Below, piece by piece: positions 1-4,906 of a stretch of 6,045 nucleotides of DNA. Below the pieces are notes generated by a model, which saw nothing but the letters and a program-made list of their open reading frames with translations, did not search any database and had not been told where the DNA came from. Position 1 is the first letter of the stretch. The number at the start of each line of letters is the position of its first letter. A program made the position numbers and the translations under genes. The DNA is taken from contig JAFPQL010000142.1 in NCBI GenBank assembly GCA_017414145.1, positions 1-6,045 on the forward strand, given 5' to 3'. The DNA is from Oscillospiraceae bacterium. GTDB taxonomy: Bacteria; Bacillota_A; Clostridia; Oscillospirales; Ruminococcaceae.

Positions 1-1
1 G

Positions 2-532
2 GGATCCCTGCTCGCCAGCCGCATCCTCGGCAATGTGCTTCTGCAGCAGGGCTTTGCCGTCAAGGTCAGTGAAGTCCACGGCATGAGCCAGCGCGGCGGC
101 TCGGTCGTCACCTATGTCAAGTACGGCGATGCCGTCTATTCCCCGACCGTCGAAAAGGGCGAAGCGGATGTCATCATCTCCTTTGAGCTGCTCGAAGCGG
201 CACGCTGGGCAGGCTATCTCAAAAAGGGCGGCAAGATCGTCACCTCGACCCAGACCCTCGACCCGATGCCGGTCATCACCGGCGCGGCGACCTACCCCGC
301 GGGCATTGTCGATACCCTCAAGGGCATGGGACTGGATGTCACCGCGGTCGATGCGCTGGCGCTGGCGGAATCCGTCGGCAGCGCCAAGGCGTCCAATGTC
401 GTGCTGATGGGCGTCGTCTCGAAAAAGCTCGACTTCGATGAGTCCGTCTGGCAGGATGCACTCAATGCCTGCGTGCCGGAAAAATTCATCGAAATGAACC
501 GCAAGGCATTTGCGCTGGGGCGCGAGGCATGA
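2..532 (+). CDS. iorB: Indolepyruvate:ferredoxin oxidoreductase, beta subunit (IorB), 5' partial
   Basis: The reading frame is open from the first bases of the window and ends at TGA 530-532, leaving 176 visible residues. About 15-20 N-terminal residues, including the usual Gly-rich opening strand, lie outside. The visible start GSLLASRILG followed by SEVHGMSQRGGSV (visible residues 23-35) is the hallmark of the gamma-type domain of 2-oxoacid:ferredoxin oxidoreductases as found in IorB. IorB has no iron-sulfur motif of its own; the partner IorA, presumably just upstream, carries thiamine pyrophosphate and the Fe-S clusters. The complex converts indolepyruvate, phenylpyruvate or hydroxyphenylpyruvate plus CoA to the arylacetyl-CoA, CO2 and reduced ferredoxin, reversibly in some anaerobes. 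A GTG at 35 is an internal Val, not the start, because family similarity continues upstream of it. The next gene, paaK, follows after 50 nt and acts on the same type of product. Family assignment is firm; substrate preference is inferred. Confidence 0.92.
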   Translation, partial: GSLLASRILGNVLLQQGFAVKVSEVHGMSQRGGSVVTYVKYGDAVYSPTVEKGEADVIISFELLEAARWAGYLKKGGKIVTSTQTLDPMPVITGAATYPAGIVDTLKGMGLDVTAVDALALAESVGSAKASNVVLMGVVSKKLDFDESVWQDALNACVPEKFIEMNRKAFALGREA

Positions 533-567
533 CGGACATAACAGCCCTGTGACTGTAAAACTATATG

Positions 568-573
568 AAAGGG
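568..573 (+). promoter_or_regulatory. Ribosome binding site deciding the paaK start
   Basis: AAAGGG ends 9 nt before the ATG at 583. The in-frame ATGs at 565 and 574 have no such purine run in front of them, and family alignments begin with the M-x-K-F-W sequence at 583. The GGGA of this site could pair with the TCCC at 578-581 in a tiny 4-bp hairpin with a 3-nt loop, probably too weak to matter. Confidence 0.55.
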
Positions 574-582
574 ATGATCCCA

Positions 583-1890
583 ATGGCAAAGTTCTGGCGC
601 GAGGACATTGAAACCATGTCCCTCGCAGACATGAGAGCCCTGCAGAGCGAACGGCTCAGAAAACAGGTGCGTCATGTCTATGACAATGTTCCCTATTACA
701 GAAATATGATGGACAACAAGGGTGTGACGCCCGATGATATTCAGTCTGTGGACGATCTGAAAAAGCTGCCGTTTCTCTCGAAGGCCGATCTGCGCGAGGC
801 ATATCCCTACGGGCTGCTCGCCGTCCCGCTGACAGACTGCGTGCGCATTCAGTCCACATCCGGTACGACCGGCAAGCGCGTCGTCGCCTTTTATACACAG
901 CATGATGTGGATCTCTGGGAGGACTGCGTCGCCAGAGCCATCACCGCGGCAGGCGGCAATGAGGACGATGTATGTCAGATTGCCTACGGCTACGGCCTGT
1001 TCACAGGCGGCGCCGGACTGCACGGCGGTTCCCACAAGGTCGGCTGCCTGACGCTGCCGATGTCCTCCGGCAATACCGAGCGGCAGATTCAGTTCATGCA
1101 GGACCTCGGTGCGACGATTCTCTGCTGCACGCCGTCCTACGCCGCATACATCGGCGAAACGCTGCACGACATGGGGCTCTCCCCCGATGACATTCAGTTA
1201 AAGGCGGGTATCTTCGGCGCAGAGCCGTGGACAGAGGAAATGCGCCGCTCCATCGAACAGTCCCTCGGCATCAAGGCATACGATATCTACGGCCTGACTG
1301 AGATTTCCGGTCCGGGCGTCGCCTTTGAGTGCTGCGAGCAGAAGGGAATGCACATCAATGAAGACCACTTCATCGCCGAGATCATTGATCCGGAGACCGG
1401 TGAGGTGCTGCCGGACGGCACCGTCGGCGAGCTGGTGTTCACTTCGATCACGAAGGAAGCCTTCCCGCTGCTTCGCTACCGCACCCGCGACCTCTGCGTG
1501 CTGACCCGCGGCAAATGTGCCTGCGGCAGAACGCTCGTCAAAATGGCAAAGCCGATGGGCAGAAGCGACGATATGCTGATTATCCGCGGCGTCAATGTCT
1601 TCCCGTCGCAGATCGAGACCGTTCTGATTGAGCAGGGCTATTCGCCGAACTACCTGATCGAAGTGGACCGCGTGAACAACTCCGACACGCTCGACATCAG
1701 CGTCGAAATGACCGCAGAGCAGTTCTCCGACAAGATGAAGGACCTGCAGGACACCGAGCGCGAGCTGGCAAATGCCATCAAGACGATGCTCGGCATCCGC
1801 CCGAAGGTGCATCTCGTCTCTCCGAAGACGATCACCCGCAGCGAGGGCAAGGCGGTGCGCGTCATCGACCGCCGCAAGCTGCACGACTGA
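583..1890 (+). CDS. paaK: Phenylacetate-CoA ligase family (arylacetate-CoA ligase, AMP-forming)
   Basis: This 435-residue protein has the usual full PaaK length. It is an ANL-superfamily adenylating enzyme that activates phenylacetate or related aryl acids (such as indoleacetate) to the CoA thioester with ATP, in the cytoplasm. Visible motifs in order are the phosphate-binding loop STSGTTGK (91-98), YGLTE (236-240), YRTRDL (299-304), the hinge region GRSDDMLIIRGVN (326-338), and a near-terminal Lys (K423) in SEGKAVRV, matching the catalytic Lys of the thioester-forming conformation. Cys250/Cys251, His257, Cys312 and Cys314 sit where PaaK enzymes can hold a structural zinc; this part is from memory of the family. 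ATG 583 is preferred over in-frame ATGs at 565 and 574 because of its ribosome site. iorB lies 50 nt upstream, and the pairing of iorAB with paaK recurs in anaerobes and archaea, linking arylpyruvates to free arylacetates. The direction of flux and exact substrate cannot be read from sequence. Confidence 0.93.
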   Translation: MAKFWREDIETMSLADMRALQSERLRKQVRHVYDNVPYYRNMMDNKGVTPDDIQSVDDLKKLPFLSKADLREAYPYGLLAVPLTDCVRIQSTSGTTGKRVVAFYTQHDVDLWEDCVARAITAAGGNEDDVCQIAYGYGLFTGGAGLHGGSHKVGCLTLPMSSGNTERQIQFMQDLGATILCCTPSYAAYIGETLHDMGLSPDDIQLKAGIFGAEPWTEEMRRSIEQSLGIKAYDIYGLTEISGPGVAFECCEQKGMHINEDHFIAEIIDPETGEVLPDGTVGELVFTSITKEAFPLLRYRTRDLCVLTRGKCACGRTLVKMAKPMGRSDDMLIIRGVNVFPSQIETVLIEQGYSPNYLIEVDRVNNSDTLDISVEMTAEQFSDKMKDLQDTERELANAIKTMLGIRPKVHLVSPKTITRSEGKAVRVIDRRKLHD

Positions 1891-1906
1891 GATATTTCAA
1901 ACCGAC

Positions 1907-1912
1907 AGGAGA
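1907..1912 (+). promoter_or_regulatory. Ribosome binding site for a TTG start
   Basis: AGGAGA stands 6 nt before the TTG at 1919. No ATG or GTG lies at a suitable distance in any frame that continues open, so this site fixes TTG as the start of the lipoprotein gene. Confidence 0.75.
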
Positions 1913-1918
1913 TTTATT

Positions 1919-2887
1919 TTGAGAAAACAGAACCTGATGCGTGCTGCCTCCGTTCTGACAGCGCTCTGCTGCCTGACGGGCTGCGGCGCGAAAAAAAGCG
2001 GCGGAGACGGCAGATATATTTCGATCAACGGGACAGTCCGGCTGTCGGATCAGTTCCGCAGCGATGTGGACGCCGCGCTGAAAGCCGTCAAGGCAGAGGA
2101 CGCCGCCGAAGCGCAGACCGCTGTCGAGCTCGTGAACGGCAAATTCGCGGTCTTACATCACCTGGCCTCTAACCGCTCGGTGAACTGGAGCGGCTCGGTC
2201 AGCACGGAAAACGGCGTACTGCATTTCCGCTGTGAAGATGCAACGGTCAGCAACAGCGCTTCCGCACAGAAGTACACCGATCAGTTCCCGATGCTCAACG
2301 AAAAGGGCGCATTTCCGGCGCCGGTCATGCCGCCGGTCTATCTCTCCGACATTGCAAAGACCGTGTCCCGTCTGCCGGTCTGCCTCTTACGGGATGCAGA
2401 AACGCCCTCTATCGCGGAAATGCACGGTGATTTCCTCTGCGTGCCGGCTTACAGCATGACGCTGGACGGCAGCTATCACCGCGGCGACAGCTTCACGGTG
2501 CAGTACGCACCGGCGGACACGCTGCGGAACGATCCGTATTCCAAAGCGTATTCGGATGAGCAGACACAAAGCTTTTCCGCGCAGCCCGACGAAGCAAAGC
2601 TCTCGCAGGAGCTTCAGCTGCTCTGCAGCCGGTACGGCATTCCGTCCGGCGACGCGCCGCAGCTCCGTCTGACCTTCTCCGGCGGAAAGTGGGAAATGAC
2701 CGATGCCGCTGACAGCACAGTCGGCAAGGGCGGCTATACCGAAAGCAAACAGTATCCCGGCCTGATCGCCATGTACGACGAGCCGGACGAACAACGCGCA
2801 CAGACAATTCTTGAGAACATCAACCCGCTGCTCCTTTATATCGACAGCAATGCAATCTATTATCCGGGATTTGTCAAAACCGGGTAA
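1919..2887 (+). CDS. Putative lipoprotein of unknown function
   Basis: This is a 322-residue protein whose family I do not recognise. The N-terminus has basic residues (R2, K3, R8), a hydrophobic stretch (about A9-L19) and a lipobox LTGC with the modifiable Cys at position 22. It should therefore be exported, lipidated by Lgt and anchored on the outer face of the membrane. The mature part begins with a short Gly/Lys/Ser linker and has four further Cys (105, 155, 174, 236), no other membrane segment and no enzyme motif I can name. The start is TTG 1919 because of the well-placed AGGAGA; the in-frame ATG at 1937 lacks a ribosome site and would shorten the basic region. It starts 28 nt after paaK and ends 27 nt before the ACT-domain gene, so it is probably co-transcribed with them. 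A role in sensing, binding or importing aryl acids is only a guess from location; it could equally be an unrelated passenger. Confidence 0.82.
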   Translation: MRKQNLMRAASVLTALCCLTGCGAKKSGGDGRYISINGTVRLSDQFRSDVDAALKAVKAEDAAEAQTAVELVNGKFAVLHHLASNRSVNWSGSVSTENGVLHFRCEDATVSNSASAQKYTDQFPMLNEKGAFPAPVMPPVYLSDIAKTVSRLPVCLLRDAETPSIAEMHGDFLCVPAYSMTLDGSYHRGDSFTVQYAPADTLRNDPYSKAYSDEQTQSFSAQPDEAKLSQELQLLCSRYGIPSGDAPQLRLTFSGGKWEMTDAADSTVGKGGYTESKQYPGLIAMYDEPDEQRAQTILENINPLLLYIDSNAIYYPGFVKTG

Positions 2888-2900
2888 ATCCCAGAAAAAA

Positions 2901-2907
2901 AGGAGGT
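2901..2907 (+). promoter_or_regulatory. Strong ribosome binding site of the ACT-domain gene
   Basis: AGGAGGT is a perfect match to the anti-Shine-Dalgarno and ends 7 nt before ATG 2915. It is the strongest site in the gene run, suggesting the last gene is translated at least as well as those before it. Confidence 0.8.
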
Positions 2908-2914
2908 CTTTCCT

Positions 2915-3349
2915 ATGGATACGATCAAGCAGTTTTCAATCTTCGTCGAAAACCGGCAGGGCAAAATGGCCGAGCTCACCAGACTCATCGCGGATGCGGG
3001 CATCGACCTGCGCTCGCTGAGCCTTGCAGATACCCGCGATTTCGGCATTCTCCGCATCATCGTCAACAAGCCGGCGGAGACCGAACAGCTCCTCACCGCG
3101 CACGGCTGGACCTTCAAGGTCACAAAGGTCGTCGGCGTCAAGGTGCCGGATATCCCCGGCGGCGTCGCAACCGTTCTGGAGCTGCTCGACGCGGCAAACA
3201 TCAATGTCGAGTATATGTATGCCTTCGTCAACCGCAAGCCCGGCGAGGCCGATACGATCTTCCGCGTCGATGACACCGATGCGGCGCTGGCAGCGCTCAA
3301 GGCGGCAAAAATCGAGGTGCTGACCGCTGAGGAGGCATACGACATCTGA
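2915..3349 (+). CDS. Tandem ACT-domain protein, putative aromatic amino acid sensor
   Basis: The 144-residue protein consists of two ACT domains and nothing else. Domain 1 spans about residues 3-68 with the ligand-loop sequence ENRQGKMAEL (12-21). Domain 2 spans about 70-144 with VPDIPGGVATVLELL (77-91), where P81-G82-G83 form the equivalent loop. This matches the family of small stand-alone double-ACT proteins found in Bacteroides, Clostridia and archaea. ACT domains typically bind amino acids at domain interfaces and change the activity of a partner. No catalytic or DNA-binding part is present, so it should act on another protein. Proteins of this type often lie beside iorAB and paaK, as here, which points to Phe, Tyr or Trp as ligand; that is inference. 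The start is fixed by AGGAGGT 7 nt upstream. It is the last gene of the run, followed by a weak hairpin and a new promoter. Confidence 0.88.
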   Translation: MDTIKQFSIFVENRQGKMAELTRLIADAGIDLRSLSLADTRDFGILRIIVNKPAETEQLLTAHGWTFKVTKVVGVKVPDIPGGVATVLELLDAANINVEYMYAFVNRKPGEADTIFRVDDTDAALAALKAAKIEVLTAEEAYDI

Positions 3350-3365
3350 GCGTCTCCCCGCCTGA

Positions 3366-3390
3366 CCGGACGCGTCCGGCAATTTTCCTT
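3366..3390 (+). terminator. Possible weak terminator after the ACT-domain gene
   Basis: A perfect 14-bp palindrome CCGGACGCGTCCGG (3366-3379) lies 17 nt after the stop codon. It can fold to a 5-bp GC-rich stem with a CGCG loop and is followed by CAATTTTCCTT. The T-run is short and interrupted, so termination may be partial. Its place between the end of one gene run and a consensus promoter supports the call. Confidence 0.4.
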
Positions 3391-3413
3391 GCGGGATGCT
3401 TGACAATTCCCGC
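3391..3413. promoter_or_regulatory. Inverted repeat bracketing the -35 box, possible operator
   Basis: GCGGGA (3391-3396) and TCCCGC (3408-3413) are exact inverted arms separated by 11 nt, with the TTGACA -35 hexamer inside. A repressor bound here would block sigma access. The arms are only 6 bp, so chance occurrence in GC-rich DNA is possible and no regulator family is recognised. Confidence 0.3.
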
Positions 3414-3428
3414 AAAAGCGTGTATAAT
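3400..3428 (+). promoter_or_regulatory. Consensus SigA promoter of the zinc-ribbon gene
   Basis: TTGACA (3400-3405) and TATAAT (3423-3428) match consensus at all 12 positions with the ideal 17-nt spacer. Transcription should start near 3435, giving a leader of about 96 nt before ATG 3531. A promoter this strong implies high basal expression unless it is repressed. Confidence 0.9.
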
Positions 3429-3434
3429 GATAAG

Positions 3435-3530
3435 GAGTAAGGATGCAGGCGCAGTTTCCCGTGCGGCGGCTGCGTTCAATTCAGAAAGAAATGGCAGGAC
3501 AATGCGCACCTGCCGGATGGAGTGTATGGT
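3435..3530 (+). other. Structured 5' leader of the zinc-ribbon gene
   Basis: The predicted leader can form two stem-loops: CGCAG/CTGCG (3450-3454 with 3470-3474, 15-nt loop) and GGCAGG/CCTGCC (3493-3498 with 3509-3514, 10-nt loop). The second ends directly before the ribosome site GGATGGAG (3515-3522). No T-run follows, so it is not a terminator, and no known riboswitch consensus is recognised. It may tune translation or simply protect the message. Confidence 0.35.
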
Positions 3531-3971
3531 ATGGGTATCTTTGGCAAACTGACAGACGCGGGCAGGGGTGTCAGCGAAAAAATGGGAAGCATCTCCGAGG
3601 TGCAGAACCTGAAGCGCAAAATTCTCTATGAGGAAGAGCGCATCGTGGAGATTTTCGCGGATCTCGGCAAGCGGTACTACAAAAATCCGGATGAGGACCC
3701 CGCAGTGTTTCGTGCGCTTTGCGACGACATCGACGCAAGACGCCGCCGCATCAAGAAAATGAAGTTCGAGCTCAACACACTGCGCGGCTACAAGATGTGC
3801 CCGAAGTGTGACGCGGAGAACAGCGAAAAGAACATTTTCTGCGGTGTCTGCGGTGCGCGTCTGCCCGATCCGGAGGACGAGGACTTCACCTCTCTGGAGG
3901 AGAACGACTACTACACCGAGACCAGCAATCAGTTCTTCAACGCCGACAGCACCGGCAATATCAACATCTGA
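3531..3971 (+). CDS. Small zinc-ribbon protein with helical N-terminal region
   Basis: This 146-residue cytoplasmic protein has no signal peptide or membrane segment. Residues about 20-85 are charged, heptad-friendly and probably helical or coiled coil, with a highly basic stretch RRRRIKKMK at 70-78. A zinc ribbon follows, with CPKC at 90-93 and CGVC at 104-107; the four Cys make a complete metal site of the zinc_ribbon_2 type. The tail (112-146) is acidic and looks disordered. Similar small coiled-coil plus zinc-ribbon proteins are common in Clostridia and mostly uncharacterised; binding of nucleic acid or protein is possible but not shown. ATG 3531 is chosen because GGAG ends 8 nt upstream; an in-frame GTG at 3522 overlaps that ribosome site. 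The gene stands alone behind a consensus promoter, opposite the convergent hsp20 gene, and is bounded by a strong hairpin 26 nt after its stop. Confidence 0.8.
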   Translation: MGIFGKLTDAGRGVSEKMGSISEVQNLKRKILYEEERIVEIFADLGKRYYKNPDEDPAVFRALCDDIDARRRRIKKMKFELNTLRGYKMCPKCDAENSEKNIFCGVCGARLPDPEDEDFTSLEENDYYTETSNQFFNADSTGNINI

Positions 3972-3994
3972 TTCGTTTTCATCATCATGACAGC

Positions 3995-4036
3995 AAAAAG
4001 CGCACAACCCGGTCATCCTGTCCGGATTGTGCGCTT
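3995..4036. terminator. Bidirectional terminator hairpin between convergent genes
   Basis: AAGCGCACAA (3998-4007) pairs perfectly with TTGTGCGCTT (4027-4036). The stem continues after one mismatch with CCGG/CCGG (4009-4012 with 4022-4025) around a 9-nt loop. Read on the minus strand the stem runs into TTTTT (A-run at 3995-3999), a good intrinsic terminator for hsp20. Read on the plus strand it is followed by GTCGTATTTT, a weaker tail for the zinc-ribbon gene. Confidence 0.8.
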
Positions 4037-4057
4037 GTCGTATTTTGCCGCAGACAG

Positions 4058-4090
4058 CGGCGCACAGCCTGTCTGTCAGGCTGTGCGCCG
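4058..4090. terminator. Second long hairpin just after the hsp20 stop codon
   Basis: CGGCGCACAGCCTG (4058-4071) and CAGGCTGTGCGCCG (4077-4090) form a perfect 14-bp stem with a 5-nt loop. It begins 6 nt downstream of the hsp20 stop on the minus strand. No T-run follows on either strand, so on its own it may act as a 3'-end stabiliser of the hsp20 message or as one half of a two-hairpin termination region. It shares the GCGCACA/TGTGCGC core with the neighbouring hairpin at 3998-4036. Confidence 0.6.
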
Positions 4091-4096
4091 TACGGT

Positions 4097-4546
4097 TCAG
4101 TCCTCAATGGCAATCAGTTTGCGCTGCGGCTGCTTCGGCGTTTCCTTCTTCGGCACGGTCAGCGTGAGGACGCCGTCCTCAAACTTTGCGTGAATATCCG
4201 CCTCCGTCACCTGATCGCCGACATAGAAGCTCCGCTGCATCGCGCCGGCATAACGCTCCTGCCGGATCAGTTTGCCGCTGCTGTCGTTCTCGTCTTTGTC
4301 AAGGCCCTTGGCCGCGCTGACGGTCAGCATGCCGTTCTCCAGCTCCAGACTGATCTGGTCTTTCTTGAAGCCCGGCAGGTCGATCAGTATCTCATAACTG
4401 CCGTCCGCCTCGCGGACATCGGTTTTCATGACGCGGGCTGCGTGCTTGCCGTACAGCTTCCGTTCAATCTCCGGAAAACCGCCGAACATCGGCATATCTG
4501 CCCAGTCGTCAAACAAATTTTCACTGAAAACGCTAGGGAATAACAT
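4097..4546 (-). CDS. hsp20: Small heat-shock protein, Hsp20/alpha-crystallin family
   Basis: This 149-residue protein has the typical length for a bacterial small heat-shock protein. These are ATP-independent holdases that assemble as oligomers in the cytoplasm and bind unfolding proteins. Residues 1-37 are the variable N-terminal arm, which opens with the common LFPSVF and is rich in Phe and Met. The alpha-crystallin domain spans about 38-134, with YEILIDLPGFKKDQI (51-65), LENGMLTVSA (69-78) and the signature AKFEDGVLTLTVPK (120-133). The C-terminal extension ends RKLIAIED, whose I145-A-I147 is the I-x-I motif that docks on neighbouring dimers. ATG 4546 is preceded by AGGAGGA (4560-4554 on the minus strand) with a 7-nt gap. 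The gene is monocistronic, with its own HrcA-type promoter upstream and hairpins directly after its stop. Confidence 0.96.
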   Translation of the reverse strand: MLFPSVFSENLFDDWADMPMFGGFPEIERKLYGKHAARVMKTDVREADGSYEILIDLPGFKKDQISLELENGMLTVSAAKGLDKDENDSSGKLIRQERYAGAMQRSFYVGDQVTEADIHAKFEDGVLTLTVPKKETPKQPQRKLIAIED

Positions 4547-4642
4547 AGGTCAGTCCTCCTTCAACTCAGATGCTGTTTTTACATTCTTTGAGCATCGGGA
4601 CGATGCACGGGCTCCCGGGCGCCCGCCCTGTTCCTTTGTTCT
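4547..4642 (-). other. hsp20 5' leader with GC-rich stem-loops
   Basis: From the predicted start near 4642 the leader is about 96 nt. Near its 5' end two stems are possible: CGGGC/GCCCG (arms at 4608-4612 and 4621-4625) and GCATCG/CGATGC (4592-4597 with 4601-4606, 3-nt loop). The rest is A-rich and open up to the ribosome site at 4554-4560. I see no pairing that hides the ribosome site beyond a 4-bp GGAC/GTCC match, so an RNA thermometer is not supported. Confidence 0.4.
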
Positions 4643-4648
4643 GATATT

Positions 4649-4677
4649 AGTATAGCACGAATGTTTAGCACTGTCAA
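4649..4677 (-). promoter_or_regulatory. SigA promoter of hsp20
   Basis: On the minus strand TTGACA (4677-4672) and TATACT (4654-4649) are separated by exactly 17 nt, 11 of 12 consensus positions. The -35 box lies inside the CIRCE element. Transcription should begin near 4642. Confidence 0.88.
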
Positions 4678-4691
4678 GAGTTGAGTGCTAA
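4665..4691. promoter_or_regulatory. CIRCE element (HrcA operator)
   Basis: The arms are TTAGCACTG (4665-4673) and GAGTGCTAA (4683-4691) with a 9-nt spacer. The canonical arms are TTAGCACTC and GAGTGCTAA, so 17 of 18 arm positions match. HrcA binds CIRCE as a dimer and represses transcription until heat or misfolded protein titrates GroEL. Covering the -35 hexamer of hsp20 is the classic repressing position. Confidence 0.93.
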
Positions 4692-4906
4692 TTTTCAGAC
4701 AGCTTTCACTTTTTTTCACACGAATGTCACAGCGCAGACAATCAAAACAGAAATCCTGCACAAAAGCAGACCGGATTCTTTGTGCAGCCTGACGATTTTC
4801 CGGATATCCTGTCACCTTTCAGCCGGTTTCCGACGGTACTGAATAGATCGGATGAATTCCGAACAAACAATGAAACTTCCGACATAATTTTCAAAAAGGA
4901 GATGTT
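4692..4906 (+). other. Upstream region of the dockerin gene
   Basis: No gene is visible in these 215 bases; frames crossing it are short and lack ribosome sites. It holds one clear stem-loop, CTGCACAAA/TTTGTGCAG (4756-4764 with 4779-4787, 14-nt loop). It also holds three copies of TTCCGA (4828, 4857, 4877), and a marginal promoter candidate with TTCACA at 4715-4720 and GACAAT at 4737-4742 (16-nt spacer). If that promoter is used, the stem-loop would sit at the 5' end of a leader about 158 nt long. CATAAT at 4883-4888 resembles a -10 box but has no -35 and is too close to the ribosome site. Confidence 0.35.

Noticed and set aside
571..581. GGGATGATCCC palindrome over the paaK ribosome site
   Set aside because: It yields only a 4-bp stem with a 3-nt loop, too weak to call a translational control element.
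292..1167. A 291-codon open frame on the minus strand
   Set aside because: It lies antisense across iorB and paaK, both well supported by family motifs. Long antisense frames are expected in GC-rich genes, and its protein has no recognisable motif.
1198..1884. A 228-codon open frame on the minus strand
   Set aside because: It is antisense to the C-terminal half of paaK, with no ribosome site or recognisable motif.
3443..3631. A 62-codon plus-strand frame rich in Trp and Tyr, suggestive of an attenuation leader peptide
   Set aside because: Its AAGGAG would overlap the predicted transcription start, leaving only about 8 nt of leader. It overlaps the start of the zinc-ribbon gene in another frame, and no T-run follows the hairpins.
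3297..4016. A 239-codon open frame on the minus strand
   Set aside because: It runs antisense through the zinc-ribbon gene, its promoter and into the terminator hairpin, so it is a shadow.
4547..4642. RNA thermometer in the hsp20 leader
   Set aside because: The stable stems are near the 5' end and do not cover the ribosome site; only a 4-bp pairing to it is visible. CIRCE control is a sufficient explanation.
4579..4815. A 78-codon minus-strand frame upstream of hsp20
   Set aside because: It crosses the CIRCE element and the hsp20 promoter and has no family resemblance.
4828..4882. Three TTCCGA copies upstream of the dockerin gene
   Set aside because: Spacing is irregular (29 and 20 nt), and hexamers of this type occur by chance in the window.
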